64,000 nucleotides of DNA, taken from the NCBI GenBank assembly GCA_029817715.1, contig JARUPY010000288.1, positions 434,001-498,000 on the forward strand, written 5' to 3'. The notes beneath the pieces are model-generated. The model ran no database searches. It had not been told where the DNA came from and saw only the letters and a list, made by a program, of their open reading frames with translations. Below, in pieces: positions 31,102 through 44,255 of this stretch (its first letter is position 1; every line of letters begins with the position of its first letter). This stretch comes from Melastoma dodecandrum (Eukaryota > Streptophyta > Magnoliopsida > Myrtales > Melastomataceae). A program made the translations under genes and the position numbers.

Positions 31102-31962
31102 ATGTCGACTAACCTGTCGCTGCGAAGTATTTTGGAGAAAGAAAATATCCTCCAAGGACCAAACTACCTGGACTGGTATCGAAAGCTCAAGATTGTACTG
31201 AAACAAGAGAGAAAGTTTCATGTACTAGATTCTGAGCCATCAGCTGTGCCCACAGCAGACACTTCTGAAACAGATCGGATAATTTATGATCAATATGTGG
31301 AAGATGCTATTGACGTGCAATATCTCATGTTATCTGCGATGTCTCCAAAATTGCTGAAGCAACATGAAAATATGAGCGCTAGGGATATTGATATCCATTT
31401 GCGCGAGCTCTTCCAAGAAAGTGCACGGACTGAGAGATTTGAAATCTCTCGAGCCTTTTTCGGGATGAAATTGCAGGAAGGGAACCCTGTCGGGCCTCAT
31501 GTACTCAAGATGATAGGGTACATAGAGAAGCTCGCAAGTTTGGGCTCCAAGATGGATACTCATTTGGCTGTTGATGCCATTTTGTGTTTCCTGCCTCCAT
31601 CATTCGCTTCATTCGTGATAAACTTCAATATGAACAATATGGAGAAGAGTCTTGCCGATCTATTGACCATGCTCAAGACAGCAGAGAAAGATATGAAACA
31701 GAAGACTGTTTCAAATGCAATGTTGGTGAGAAATACCAACAAGAGAATGAGCAAAAGGAAGTTCAACCCCAAGGTCAAGAAATCAAAGATGTCTGCTTAC
31801 CCGGGCCAAAAGCCCATGCTGAAGAAAGGCCAACAGATTCCCCAATTGTTCTTTTCAGCCCCACCATGTCCCAACGTCATCTTCCGCGATGCGAGGATGT
31901 ATGCATTAAAGTTTCTACTTAGAGCTCATATTTCTTCTCCAAAATTATTTTTGGAATATTAA
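31102..31962 (+). mobile_element. Ty1/copia-type gag fragment, unit 2
   Basis: 286 residues, the same as the unit 1 copy apart from SPKLLKQ in place of SPELQKQ and the absence of the extra Val. It keeps the DUF4219/UBN2-like start and has no zinc knuckle or pol. The plastid insertion ends 29 bp before its ATG. Confidence 0.75.
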
Positions 31963-32154
31963 GAAATGATTTTTTATCATCTTTAATGAAGGTGTTTATT
32001 TTTTAACAAGAAAAAGGAACCTATTGTAACCATCGCAGTTACGGACAGGAACAACTTCGCTCGGCTTGGGTAAAAAATTAATTATTTCTTAGGATTTCTA
32101 GCCTAATAGAAAATGATGTTCTTTTCTTGGAAAACAACAATTCTAATTTTTCCC

Positions 32155-32161
32155 TATAAAA
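32155..32161 (+). promoter_or_regulatory. TATA box of SPH, unit 2
   Basis: TATAAAAATCCACAACC, 67 bp before the ATG, as in unit 1. Confidence 0.6.
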
Positions 32162-32221
32162 ATCCACAACCTAAAAACTTTCTCCCATACATCTCCAAGA
32201 AAATCAGAGAGAGATAGAGAG

Positions 32222-32605
32222 ATGAATTCACGCAAGATTGTTGATGTGACTTTACTTATGTTTTCTCTCGCAGTGATTATCGGATCATGCACGGGAGATT
32301 ATCCACCGACGGTGACCGTGACCATACATAACAGTCTCGAAGGTGGAAGGGTACTAGGAGTCCAGTGTGCTTCCGCGGATGATAACCTTCCACCGCAGCT
32401 GCTACGGCCAGACGAATCATGGAGCTTTTCTTTCCACGAAAATATATGGGCAACCACCCTCTTTCACTGCAGTTTTAAGTGGCCGGGAGAAGAGCACCAT
32501 AAATTCCGTGTATATGGCGACACTATTTTCTGCGAAGAATGTTGGTGGTATATACAATCTAGTGGAGGATGGTTTGACGGGATTTTCTACTGGTTTGATG
32601 ACTAA
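32222..32605 (+). CDS. S-protein homologue (SPH), unit 2
   Basis: 127 aa, intact. It differs from unit 1 only in the signal peptide (Val6 to Ile, and LLMFSLAV in place of LLIVSLAV). The mature domain, including Cys 49, 83, 104 and 107, is identical, so both genes should make the same secreted protein. The promoter variants differ slightly from unit 1 (CTTTTCTTGGAAAAC, TTTTTCCCTATAAA). Confidence 0.9.
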   Translation: MNSRKIVDVTLLMFSLAVIIGSCTGDYPPTVTVTIHNSLEGGRVLGVQCASADDNLPPQLLRPDESWSFSFHENIWATTLFHCSFKWPGEEHHKFRVYGDTIFCEECWWYIQSSGGWFDGIFYWFDD

Positions 32606-34148
32606 TGATTTCGTGAGAATTTCCCCACAGAAAGAGTTGATCCATGAACTGTAATTGGAAATCCGAGGAAAAGAAAAGAAGAACAGGTCATTGAAGGCCT
32701 GTGGATATCCATGAACTGTTTCAGCGATGATTGAAACTCTCAATCTTCTCCTTCTTCTCCTCTCATTCTCAAAAAGAAATCCGTCTATTTTTTGCAGAGT
32801 GGCACACCTGCGTGCTGTTGCCTAACAAACTTAACAAATCCCACCATCATTTATAATATGATCCTTCTGTAATTGGGTGGGTTTAATGGACTCTAGGTGG
32901 AATCCTAGGCCTTCTCCGGGCCTGACCCTCTCCCTTCTTTCTTCACCAAGAACTGTATCTTCAGTTTGCTTCACATTCTCCAACTCTATCCGGTGTTCTC
33001 TGCTCATATACCTCTGCTGCACTTAGTCTTTTCTGCTTACAGTCATCGCTGCATCATGAAAAGAAAAGTTTGTCGTGTGACTTCCAAGCCATTGTTTCTG
33101 ACCAACGAATAAGAAAGCAAGGAAGTTGGGATTTTAAGGCCCAACTATCGTATACCCTAAAGAGTATCCTCTTTCGAATCAAAACGAGGATGGCAATTAC
33201 GAGCTTTAGAAATCAGGCGCAGCGGAAACACTAAAACAAAAGTTTTTATGCCCAAAATAATCAGATCTTGGGACGTACAAAATAATCTGAGCCTTTTCAT
33301 TGCTTCTCCCACGCCATGTTTGACTCCCCTCGGAAATTGAGGACGGCGGGTGAGGACCCGAGTAGGCCTAGCTAGGAAGAATGGAGGGTTCAATTCCACT
33401 GTTCTCCGCAACTCATTGATGCTCAAGCCGAGGAGTCAAGCAGAAGACAATTGAGAGCGAACTCGGATCCTGGTTGCGCTTCCCACGCACGTGCACATAG
33501 GAACCATGGAGTTGCCAAATTGAAGAAAACATCAGGTTAAAAGGAAGATAGATTATATAATATTTAATTTTTTTGCATTTTTTATTGCCTCTGCTTTCTA
33601 ATTCATTATATTTTAATTACATAATTTAATTTAAAAAAATTTTCCACGAAAACCTTTTCTCAAATCTACGATATGTAAAGATGTATTTCTTTTTTGGAGC
33701 AACCATTTTTGCTAAGGCGAATATGAATGAAAGAAAAATTTTTAAACTTTAGTTTAATAAAACGTCTTATACTTGCGTACATTTCTAATTTGGGAGAAAA
33801 AGTAAACTACGTCCGGCGGTGTATTGCTTGTTGGAGGAGGTTTTATTTGACAAGGAATTGATTCGGATATCAAACCCTATTATGCTTAAGCTAAGGAGCA
33901 GGTTTTCCTGGCATTTGATGCTTCGTCTTGCTTGGTTAGGCAGCCAAGCTTCGTCTTAGTAATTGAAGACAGCTTCGAGAAAAGTTTCGACTCCGTTAAA
34001 GGCCAAGGTTTTCGCTTTCGAAGGGGCAAGATAAATTTGCAAGTGAAACCCACTAACGTTATTTTCCAGACAACATGGGAATTAAATATATATGTGTTCG
34101 GAGAGACATAACCGCGCTCGAAAAACTCAGAAAGCGACATCCTTAAGC

Positions 34149-34189
34149 AATGGAAAAAACCACAAGAACGCGTTGTGGTTTTTTCCATT
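34149..34189. repeat. Perfect 17-bp inverted repeat with 7-nt loop, unit 2
   Basis: Same hairpin as 10204-10244, without change. Confidence 0.9.
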
Positions 34190-34438
34190 ACGTGCAGGTG
34201 CGTTGCATTTGCGTCATTAAACAACATACACATGGCGGCAGATCTGTCCATGTCCAACTCATAAATTTGATTAGCTTAAATCTCTTGGTATTAATCCAAT
34301 CGGCTTAGCTTAGCTAAGGTCAGCCTACTAGTGACGTAAGCACGAACTACCTCCGTCGTCCATCCTAACCCCAAATTCCAACCACGTGGTTAATAAATCT
34401 CATGATGACGGACCCGATGGTGGCGGCCCCGCCCCTCA

Positions 34439-36319
34439 AAGAATAACGAGGCAGTTCGTCTAGAGTTTGAAACTATGTTTCAGGTAATCCTCTCGCTAAT
34501 AATATATGGGGGTCCTCGATTGGTGCTTGGAAGTCTGACCTGTTCATGTAGTTGAATCCAAGAGAAGGCATCATTTAATTGCTTAATTTTTCTTTCTTTA
34601 GTTGTATGTATGGATTTAGAAGTTTAGGCGTGCATATGGGTTTGGGCTTAGGCATTTCAGAAAAAAAAAAAAAAAAAAAGTAGAACTCTCTGTCGAAGTA
34701 AGAAACGATAGAAAGGGTTGCCGACTGGGTTCTTTTCCTTTTAACGTTGATTGTCCAATCATTACGAGTGTGATACTGACTTTTCTTCTCCTGTATTTCG
34801 GCTTTGTAGTACACTGGAATGATGTTGCTGGAGGAAATGACCTCAGTTTTCGTCATGCCCTGTTTGCTCATGTTTGTAGTTCCAAAAGGTACTGTCCTTG
34901 TCAACTGCTATAGTTTTTTTATCTCTCTGTACTCTGCTGTCTTATGACCCTAGAGACCGAAAGCCCATTTTAGCTTTAATTGTTGCAGCGCGTACAGGAC
35001 ATCTCGCAATTTATTGCTGATTTTACAGTGCACGTGGACGGCGTTGGTCATGTTTGCAGGTATTTTTTTTTTTTATCATAGATACCCAGTACTTGTTTTC
35101 TTGTCGAATCTTAATTACATATGGACTGCAGAAGATTATTTACTTTGAAAGTCTAATGGCAAGAGCCTCACCCCTCCCCCGCCCCCTAAACTTGTCTGAT
35201 ATATGTACCTCGATTTACCTGTAGCTTTAGCGCCTTCGATTTTTAAAACCATGGAAACATAAACTACGGTTCTCCCCTAAATGCATCAAAGAGTAAAAGG
35301 AGCTCGCAAGGAAAGATGGAAAAGTCGTTTTTGAGGTTTGTTTCTTCTGCATTTCCCTTGGTTCAAATCTACAGGGCTTCATCTTCTGCGTGACCGCGAT
35401 TACTTTGGTTTGCCATGCTGATTGATTAACGTTTCTTATGCAGCTTCCTGAGCAATTATCCTTCTTGGGAACCCGATTCCAAAGGCAAGCAGTTTATGTC
35501 CAATCTCCGGACTTTTGGGGACCAAATGTTATGTGCACATCAGATGAGGCTCTGCACTGATTCGCCAAATAGGAATGTCCGCGGTATACGCCACATCGGG
35601 GGGCATGTGGACCAGAACAATGTAGGTTTTAGGGAATCTCCATTCTCACTCCATGTTCCTGGAACTGGGTACAACCTTTCTCTGCTTTGGACTATGGATC
35701 AAGAACAGTGGAGTGATCGCTACATCCTGGATTGGTACTATTCATATCGAAGAGAAGGAACAAGTGCTACCAGAGTACCTGTTGACATTGAATCTGGTCT
35801 GCTCCCCTCTCCTGAGCCCCAACCAGTGATTATGGGAGACCACCCTCTCTCTTCAGAAGAGCGGAAGAAAGAACCGACGATGAAAACTGGGAGGATCCGC
35901 AGTACGGCAGCCGGTTGTTCTCTCAACTTGGGGCGTCAACTTCTGCCCCTCTGTTTCGAGGGAGCGTGTTCCATCACCATGAAACCGACAGCACCTTGAT
36001 GCAGAGTAACAGGAAGTCACTCTGGTGGGCAAGGAGCGGGCTTCGTGGCGATAACACGCAAAGTCAGGCAAGCTTCAGGGAGCCTCCTGATTTCGTCCAC
36101 CAACCTTGGAATTACAATTACAGGGATGATACTTCGGAGAGAAGTGCGGACGAGGATGAAGTGCTGGACTGGAGGATAAACATGCAGCCAGACCAGACAA
36201 CAACACACATGTACGGACTTGATGAAGCTGGAGACGTGAGCCTCCACTTTGACAATGCCTACTACAGTAGGCCTCCTGAGAGCCAAGCCTCGGATCTTGA
36301 GCACACGAGATTCACGTAA
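34439..36319 (+). pseudogene. ATG9: ATG9, 3' gene fragment, unit 2
   Basis: Same exon set as unit 1: about 34,439-34,483, 34,810-34,888, 34,989-35,059, 35,225-35,335 and 35,444-36,319. The in-frame TAA (35,244-35,246) and the frameshift after KKEPT in the last exon are present. The Glu-to-stop change of unit 1 is absent here (LSSEERKKEP reads through), so that lesion arose after the duplication. Confidence 0.85.
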
Positions 36320-37393
36320 CAGAGGCTTGGGTCTCGCAGGATCTTGCGAGGCGACTCACAGAAGGTAGGTTGGTGGGAATGGGTTATGTTTAAAATTCTT
36401 TGATGTTCATAAAAAGCTCTCTCTATTGGGTTTGCCCATCCAAATGGTTAGAACTGGAAAAAGGAAAAAGAATGAAAATCCCAAAAATTGTATAGATTCC
36501 AAACATTTTTCAGGTTAATCTGTCCATAACAGCTACATTTCATTCTTGTTGTATATTACATTTGTTAATATTAGTTCAGTTACAAAAGAATCTTAAGTGA
36601 TGCCGAGGATCATTGATGGTCCGACGTTGAGGTGGTCCGGTATGGCGGCCACGAGCTATGGAAACCCTGTCTCTGTGTTTCTCTTAAGGCTGCTGCTATG
36701 TCCTTGACAGCATGGTTGACTCCTCTTAGTCCCTCCTTCTGAGGGCTCGCCCTCCAGGACGTGCTGATGAACAATGGCAAGGCTGTAGAGTGGACGCAAT
36801 GCCATAGGCACTGGAGCCTCCCAGCATATGCTGCAACATCAAGGACCATGTGCTGGAGAAATAGGCTCGGGATTTGGTCGAGAGGCTCGGGAATGATGGA
36901 TGCGTTGGGGAGAAGCAGATGGATGTATGCTCAAAACACCAGATGGATTTCTGTTGAGCAGAACATCCAGTCGGAGATCGATGAACAAATCTAGAGGATT
37001 ACAAGGGGAAATAAAAAGAAACATCCCGCTTCTTCCAGGGATGAAACAATCTCCTCTTTTTCATTTGCTAAACTTTTCATTTGAGAATATATTCAGGCCA
37101 AGATTTCACCAAAACTGTTGCAAACCAAACAAATCTTCATCACTTCACCGTTTAGTGGCAGTAATTTTGTCTCGGATCATTGTCACCGGACAAACAAGGC
37201 CGTCCTTTTGATCCCAGCCCGGACGTCGATCATTCCGTCTTCTATTCGCTTGCCTCTTCCTCTGTGTCGTCTCTCTCTCTCTGGTAATTTTTTTCTTTGA
37301 GACAGGAATTGCTCGCCGAGTCGGCATCTAGTTAAGACTTGCATTTCTTTTTGTGTATTGGAAGGCGGTTCTACATCAGGTGTGGGTGCCGCA
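36320..37393. other. Spacer between ATG9 fragment and DEN1-like gene, unit 2
   Basis: Counterpart of 12,297-13,369. The plus-strand frame seen there is interrupted here by a TGA at about 36,740, which argues against a conserved gene. Confidence 0.45.
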
Positions 37394-38875
37394 ATGGACG
37401 ACGACAAGGTGGTCGCGATGTTCAGAGGCAAGATCCTGAAAGAATCTGACCTCAAGTTCTTGAAAGGTCCAGCCTTCATTACAGACCGTTTGATTGAGGC
37501 TTACTTCGCTTATCTCAAGAACAAGTGCCATGGGCACAGCAAGATCCTTCTCGTGGAACCCAAGGTAGCGTCCGGGCTCTCAAACTACACAGAAACAGTG
37601 CCCGTCCAAGAATTCCTAAATGGTCCTGGTTTCCGGGACAAGGAACTCGTTCTTTTCCCAGTGGAAAACAACACGACAGACCATGACGGGATCGAGCCTG
37701 GATCCCACTGGAGCCTCCTCGTGTATGACCGTCATGTGAACCTTTACTACCACTTTGATAGCAGCAGCAGCAGGGAGAACTTGAACTTGGCCAGGAAACT
37801 ATACACGTCAACGAAGTCGTTTACTGGATCGGATGTCGAGCCGGGGTACAAGGACGTGTTCATGCCAGGGCAAACAAACAAGTATGCTGGTGGATTGTAC
37901 GTGACGAGGACGGCGTACGTCATATGCGTGTGGTATGTGAGTGGGAGGAATTGTAGTCACACCTCCCTGCAGTGTGATTGTGCAACCGCTGTAGTTAACC
38001 ATGTCCATCAGTCGTCAGAGGCAGATATGAGGTACTCATTGCTGGGATTGGTAAATGTGGCACGTTTGATATCGAATCCCAGAGAAGATATTCTTGCCAT
38101 GACGGATGAAGAGCTTGTTCGTTCGACGATGGAAGAAGAGGTCCTTGTACTGTACAAGGGGCACAGGCTGACGAAATCCGACTTGGATTTCCTGAGAGGA
38201 GCTTGCCATGTCACCGACCGCCTGATCAATTTCTACTTCCTCCTCCTCTTTGAGAGGTTCAACTTTGGGGATGGCGTGCTCCTCATCTCGCCTTCGATAT
38301 CGCGATGGCTCACAATCAGCAATGATCCAGATCAAGTTCAGGAGCTTGTCAGCCATCTGGACCTCCCTTCTCGGTGGTTCGTGTTGTTCCCCGTGAATAG
38401 CGATTTGGCCTTGCACAGGGTGGAGCGGACACGATCCCTCGCTCGCTGGAGCCTCCTCGTGCACGACGCGATGACTGGGTTATTCCTCCATTTCAATGAG
38501 AAACGTGAGGACACTTCTCCCAACACTGTGTTTGCGGGTGTTCTTTACGAGAAGGTCAAGTCCCTGGTATCTTGGAATATTGGCCTAGGACATACACGGC
38601 GACAACCGCCGAAGCTACGAGGGGTCAGGACAGCCGAATTGGATAAAGGGTTCAACAAGTACGATAGTGGAGTCCACATGATGGCGATGGCGAAGATAAT
38701 ATGTTGGTGGTATGTGAATAGGGTTGAAAGTTCAAGACGATCCTCGGCAGAGCTGCAGGTGTACATAAACTTGATACAATGGATGGAAGTATCCGTGGAG
38801 CAGGACGTGAGGTTGGAGATCAAGGACGCCGTCGAGAGGATCACCGGGAAAACTTATAAGGAGCTCCTGAAGTAA
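37394..38875 (+). CDS. Two-domain DEN1/NEDP1-like pseudoprotease, unit 2
   Basis: 493 aa from the ATG at 37394. Same architecture as the unit 1 gene: domain 1 keeps His105, Asp122 and Gln160 but has Gly166 for Cys; domain 2 has Arg351, Asn368, Gly419 and Ser425. By eye the two proteins differ at about five or six positions, including Leu314 to Gln, Gly381 to Ala, and GMEVTVEQ to WMEVSVEQ near the C-terminus. No frame-breaking change has appeared in either copy, while ATG9, the lectin and ANTR each gained private lesions. The upstream 60 nt are nearly unchanged, including the CT run. Confidence 0.85.
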   Translation: MDDDKVVAMFRGKILKESDLKFLKGPAFITDRLIEAYFAYLKNKCHGHSKILLVEPKVASGLSNYTETVPVQEFLNGPGFRDKELVLFPVENNTTDHDGIEPGSHWSLLVYDRHVNLYYHFDSSSSRENLNLARKLYTSTKSFTGSDVEPGYKDVFMPGQTNKYAGGLYVTRTAYVICVWYVSGRNCSHTSLQCDCATAVVNHVHQSSEADMRYSLLGLVNVARLISNPREDILAMTDEELVRSTMEEEVLVLYKGHRLTKSDLDFLRGACHVTDRLINFYFLLLFERFNFGDGVLLISPSISRWLTISNDPDQVQELVSHLDLPSRWFVLFPVNSDLALHRVERTRSLARWSLLVHDAMTGLFLHFNEKREDTSPNTVFAGVLYEKVKSLVSWNIGLGHTRRQPPKLRGVRTAELDKGFNKYDSGVHMMAMAKIICWWYVNRVESSRRSSAELQVYINLIQWMEVSVEQDVRLEIKDAVERITGKTYKELLK

Positions 38876-41169
38876 ATAGCCATGAGTCGTTTTTGTTTCA
38901 GGGTTCTTCTATGTCAGAGTTTGATTTTCACAGCAATGAGAGCTGCTCCTGGCCAATGAATCTGCCATCTTCTTCCTCGGATTGCAGATCATCGTAAAAT
39001 TTCTTCTTCTACTACTTTCTCCTCCCTTGGTCGTAGTCAAGTTAACGTCATCGAAATGCCTACAGAATCGGGGGCAACAACGGCGACGTCAAGTTCCGAC
39101 CTTGAAGAACAACTCCTAACACCATCTGCCTGATATGATCCATATTCATCAAATCACGTGAATATGCATATCAGCCTTGAATCAAGACAGGGTGAGAGCT
39201 GAGATGTCATCTGCATTCGGGTTAGGAACAAGTATCATCGATTATGGCATGAAATGGAACTCCCACGGCTACTCACTCGAGGACGCACTGCTCGTCCACG
39301 CACCTGAAGGTCCCACTCTTCGCATCTCTCGACGGACGTTAAGATTAGGAATGAATAATTAAAATTTGGAGGAACTTCAAATATCTAAATAGATTATTTC
39401 ATTCGCGTGCCATGCTGATCTGGGCCTTCAAACGAAGCCCAATGTACGGGTTAAACTGGGCCTGGACAAAAGGCCCACTGGTCCTCTTTTATTCGCTAGA
39501 TTTTTCAACGATCTACGAAGAGTGTTTATTTTGTGACTGTGATTAGATTATTTTTTTTAATTTAATGAGAAAATTTGTTAATAGACTGAAGTGTCTTTGA
39601 TGCATGAAGAATTGAATAAATTATTAGAATTTATAATGATGAAATTATAAACATTTCTTAAAAAATAAAATACTGTTACGAGAATCTTCTTTTCATAATA
39701 TCCACTTGTTAACTGAAATTTAATTATTGTGATCAAGGAAAATATTTTGGTAAACTACTCCCGAAGGATACCCCACACATCATGCCATCACGGACACAAT
39801 GGTCGAAATCGCGGATGTCCATGGTTTTTCTTTTTCGTCTTTGCTCCTCCTCTCTCTTAGTACAAGGCAAAGGCCATGTCCCGTTCGCATCGTCGCCATT
39901 GTTCATGGGTAGAGCAGGATCAACGACAGTTCCGTGACAACACTGGGCATCGTGCGACTACCCTGCTCTCAGAAACTCAGCAAAAATCGAGTTAGGTACG
40001 CGTCGAGTGTCTATTTCCGGGAGGAACAAGCAGAAAAAGAACGAATAAGAAAGTAGCCGAAGTTTCGCTATCTCAGTTTCCACGTACAATAAGAAAGTAG
40101 CTGGAAATACTACATATATTTATACAATAAGAGTCCTTTGCCTCCTCGTGACGATGAACAAAATCAATATTGAATCTGTAAAAAATTTGTATACACAAGA
40201 AACAATACGGGAAGGCTAACAACAAAGTTTCTCTATTTGTAAGAGAAGAGACGAATATTGATCATAGGATTGCCACGGCCACACCTTAATCAAATGGTAC
40301 AAATAAATTTTGTAATTTACCACCTTGCGTCATCTCGCGAATAGGATTAGGTATCGAACCTTGTCATCTTGAATCCCCCCCTCCACTCACCATAACAACT
40401 TCTCTTCGCTGCCTTGGCCACCGACAAAACAGAAAACCGTCCGATGATTGAAGCTGTTCTTCTCCCTCATGAACCTCCAAAAAGATAATAGGCGGCCGGC
40501 CGCACACAAAACTACTCGGCCAATGCCTTTTGGAGCTTGACAAGGGAGAAGAAGAATTACAACCACCCCATCTGCATCATCATCGATCATCTAGAGGTAC
40601 AAACACGTATATAAATAGGCCCAACAACCCTTATCAAATCAAATATGCTGTTGGGATATCATATATATGGTTAGATTGCCAAACACCAACTTTTTACGTG
40701 AATTACGATACTCTTCCTTTTATTAAGAATGAAATAAATTATCAGTGAGAGGAAATCGAGAGCAAGATGTGCGTTCATGTCCCCCTATCCCAAAAAACAA
40801 AATATGATTTAACATTTACGGTAGAGTTTAGATTATGATTTAATTGTTAGCTTTATGGTTTAAGATTTAACGTTTAGTTTAATTTATTATATTATTGATT
40901 GAGTAAAATTTTTAAAAAAGATTATATAGATTAATCACTCAACTTAATTAAAATAAGAAAAAATTACAACAATTCAATTCAAAATAAAATCATCTTAACA
41001 ATAAAATGGTTATTTGCATTAAGATGGAGATGATGGAGATTATAATTATCCCATTAATCAAAAAATCTAATGAAGAAATCATATCAAATAACCAAGAAGA
41101 AAATCCCAATAAATTTATATTTTTTTAAAATCACGTCATTAATATAAAATTTTAAAATTGTCTATACCT
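38876..41169. other. Spacer between DEN1-like gene and lectin-carrying element, unit 2
   Basis: Counterpart of 14,852-17,131, with a few indels (for example 10 extra nt near 40,353). Nothing gene-like is seen beyond short frames. Confidence 0.5.
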
Positions 41170-41947
41170 GCAGACGTGTCTTTGACGGACATTTACAATG
41201 TCCTACGTGACTCTTTTTTTTTCCGGGAAACGTTACGTGGCTCGTCAACTTTGAAATCCCCGATAGGGCTGAGCTCAAGGAACTTATTCCCGTTATAACC
41301 AGGCCAATAACATCAGTGTCATTGAACGTGAGGACCTCGCCATCGAAGGAGAACCTACCGTTCAGGGAGACCAACCTCGTCCCATTCATGGTCTGGCCGG
41401 GGAGTAAAGTGTCGGTCGGGTAGTCGAAGCTACGCCAGCCACTCCCGAAGATGTGGCAGCTGTTGTCGCGAAGGGAGAGGGAGACGGTGGAGTTGAAGGA
41501 GGAGGCGGAGGGGTTACCAGGGAAGGCGTTGCGGCCGAAGGAAGTGTTGAGGTAGAGGAGAGAGGGGGAGGAGGAGATGGAGAGGGAGGAAGAGGAGGGA
41601 ACGGGGGAGGAGGACCAGACGACGGTGGTAGGGGTGAAGTTCGAGGAGGAGGAAGCCAGGAAGGAGGCGGCAAAGTCAGAGTTTGGGGAGATGAGGAACT
41701 GGGTGGAGGTGGGTAACCATGAGGAGAGATCAATCAACAATGGCGGCAACACGGGGAAGAAGATTCGATGGACCTCCTCCTTTTGGGACAAACTTGACTT
41801 GGACACAGGCGACGGACCAGACAGCGAGGAAAGAAAGAGAGTTTTCCTGTGCATTGTCGCAGGGTTGACTTTGACTCAGTTTTAATTTTTTAATCTGGAA
41901 ATAGAGCCACGTAGGACATTATAAATGTCCGTCAAAGACACGTCTGC
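41170..41947. mobile_element. TIR-bounded element carrying a lectin gene fragment, unit 2
   Basis: Left inverted repeat about 41170-41217, right 41899-41947. The left repeat here (ACAATGTCCTACGTGACTC) resembles the right repeat more closely than the unit 1 left repeat does at two sites. No target duplication seen. Confidence 0.65.
41240..41854 (-). pseudogene. Bulb-type lectin domain fragment, unit 2
   Basis: Same B-lectin fragment as unit 1 (SFDYPTDTLLPGQTMNGTRL). One base is missing near 41,310 relative to unit 1, so the frame changes after LTFNDTD and the YWPGYNENKF stretch is lost. Confidence 0.7.
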
Positions 41948-42206
41948 CGCACTCAACGGACGTCGAGTATTAGGCCAAATCAAAAAATAAAATGGAGAAT
42001 GAGCCACAACTAAAACTTTTTAAATGATATGCCACATAAGAAAGTTGGCATATACGTTGGGCCAAAAATCGATAATTTGCCTAAAATTTATCACGGAGAT
42101 GATAAAATAAGTTTAAAATGATCATTGCTTCTTCTTTTTGGATATATAAAATCTATGCCTATAAAGATTTTTTAAATATGTATTTGTTTTGCCGTTGTAT
42201 ATAAAA

Positions 42207-42483
42207 TGGCTGGGGACGTTCCAGAACCCCGAGGAGGCCGCCAGGGCCAACTACGGGTCGGGTTACATGATGAGGGGTTCGGCCCCCATCCTGAACTTCC
42301 CTGAGGAGTACCCTAGGGGATCGACTGCTACTCCCACGAGACTGTCCTCATCCTCAGCAGACAAAGTGGGCAGGGCAAGGGGGAGGAGAAGGGTATGGAG
42401 TATTGGAGATCGAGTGCCTGGACGACAAGGTACCGGGGGACATGCTGGACTTCAAGGACAAGTCAAGCAAGAAGGGCATGTAA
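42207..42483 (+). pseudogene. AP2/ERF factor, 3' fragment, unit 2
   Basis: Same as 18171-18447: truncated AP2 domain (WLGTFQNPEEAARA), a frame change, then a degenerate EDLL tail and a TAA at 42481. Confidence 0.75.
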
Positions 42484-43251
42484 AGCTTTTTTCTAGAACT
42501 TGGTGTGTTTCAGTTTGAAAAAACTTAGGTCATATGCTCCCAAATAAAAACTTGGGCCTAGAAGATATTAAGGAATCATCTTGTTTCAATATTTGATAGA
42601 TTGATTAAGGACAAATTAAGTTTTTTTTTCTCTTTTATATACTTTAAACACTTCTCAAACCGAATTTCGATCGCGGTATCCGTTTGCCAAATATTTCCAA
42701 AGTGTATGAATAGGCTCGAAAATCAACAAAATCATGTTAAATTAAGTTCGCGTGTAATTAAGTTATTCGTGCAGTTATTTTTTGGCCAAAATTTAATTTG
42801 AGACTTTGAACAAGTCGTGGTCAGGACTTGGAAATCATGATTTTCAAATATATTGGACGACAATATTTGAAGGTAAGACTGCCTTTGCCTTTTTTAACTA
42901 TTTCTTTCGGTGATAAGTTGACTGACTTTTTTTCTATGAAAGAAAAAAAAAGAAAGAGAACAATGCTTCGATCTTGTGAAAACAATAGAAACATTTTGCC
43001 ATAAAAGCTTTGTTCTCTCCCAAAAAAATGGTCCCTGCTGCATTATTATTAAAGAAAGAGACTAATGTCTTCCAAAAGCTCTTATTATTAAAGTTATGCC
43101 GGTCAAAGATTTGGATCAAAGTTCGTCAAATTTTTTTGCATATTCGGGTGGAGGAGGAGAGATGACTTCTTAGATTATGGATGTTTGACTCGACTCGACC
43201 TTCAAGGATTACGGCATTTTCCCCCCTTTTCTTTTAAAATCCTATGTAACA

Positions 43252-43770
43252 ATGAAAGCACGGGTACTCCTCGTCACCCCGTCGGCATCTTACGTAAGCG
43301 CTTGCCTGTTCGTCTCCGCTTCCGTCCCGTATTTGGCGACCGCGAACGAAATTTACCATCAGGTTCTTCAACCCTATCCGCAATTGAGGAGTAAGATTAT
43401 TCGTGAGTTTTGCATCGACGAGAAGGCTCGAGGCTCTTTCTTTGTTAGCGAAGAGTGGTATTTGTGGTATACTTCCGAATATGGAACCCCCCTGGGACTG
43501 GAACGCGACCGGAATATTGGACAGTATTCCAAGTTGGGAATAAGTGGAACGTCAATTTGGACCAGCTTTTTAGCGGACCACGTTGCCAAAATAACTTGTT
43601 ACAATTGGCCAACGCCTAATGAACTAAAAAAATTTAATAATATTGGAAAGTCGTGTTCGGGAGAATTTATCCATGGGCTTACTCCATCGAACCGTCGACC
43701 CAATTTCGTATTATATATTCAAACACCGGCAGTAAAAAAAATTATGAAAATAAAAAATGGATTTGGATGA
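43252..43770 (+). CDS. Orphan secreted protein, 172 aa, unit 2
   Basis: Same unrecognised protein as 19216 with signal-peptide-like N-terminus. Differences by eye: IDEKARG for IDGKARG, EEWYLW for EECYLW (one cysteine lost), and a shorter C-terminus ending KIKNGFG after an indel. The core stays open, with only these changes in about 165 residues. Confidence 0.5.
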   Translation: MKARVLLVTPSASYVSACLFVSASVPYLATANEIYHQVLQPYPQLRSKIIREFCIDEKARGSFFVSEEWYLWYTSEYGTPLGLERDRNIGQYSKLGISGTSIWTSFLADHVAKITCYNWPTPNELKKFNNIGKSCSGEFIHGLTPSNRRPNFVLYIQTPAVKKIMKIKNGFG

Positions 43771-44255
43771 ATTCGCTGTCCGCCTAAGCCTATTTCGAAA
43801 ACGTTAAGAAATTCGTGAAATACGACTCGATTTTATGAAATTAGGGTTTTTATTGCCTTAAAATTCGGGTTCGAACTACGTTACGAAATAAACAAACAAG
43901 GGGATCCCATCATTTGTTAAAAATGACCCAGACAAGGTCTTCTTTGTTTATTTAATGGCCTGGTTTGAGATTGTGCCTTAAGGACTATAAAAACCTAATT
44001 TCACGAACTTGAATCGTAATTGGCCAAAATTATTTTGATAACTAACCGTAATAAGTTACAAGCCTCCTATTGTATATCGACAAGACTGCAAAACTGTACT
44101 TTCAGACATCTAATCTCAATGTCTTTACACTGAAACAAAGTTGCTTTGTAGTAAAATCACTTTGGTAAGTACATTCACTGTCCACATTATTACATTTTCC
44201 GGGGGAGCCTGTGAAAGAATGAAGAGAACGGGGACCACGGCAGCCAGCGCAACCG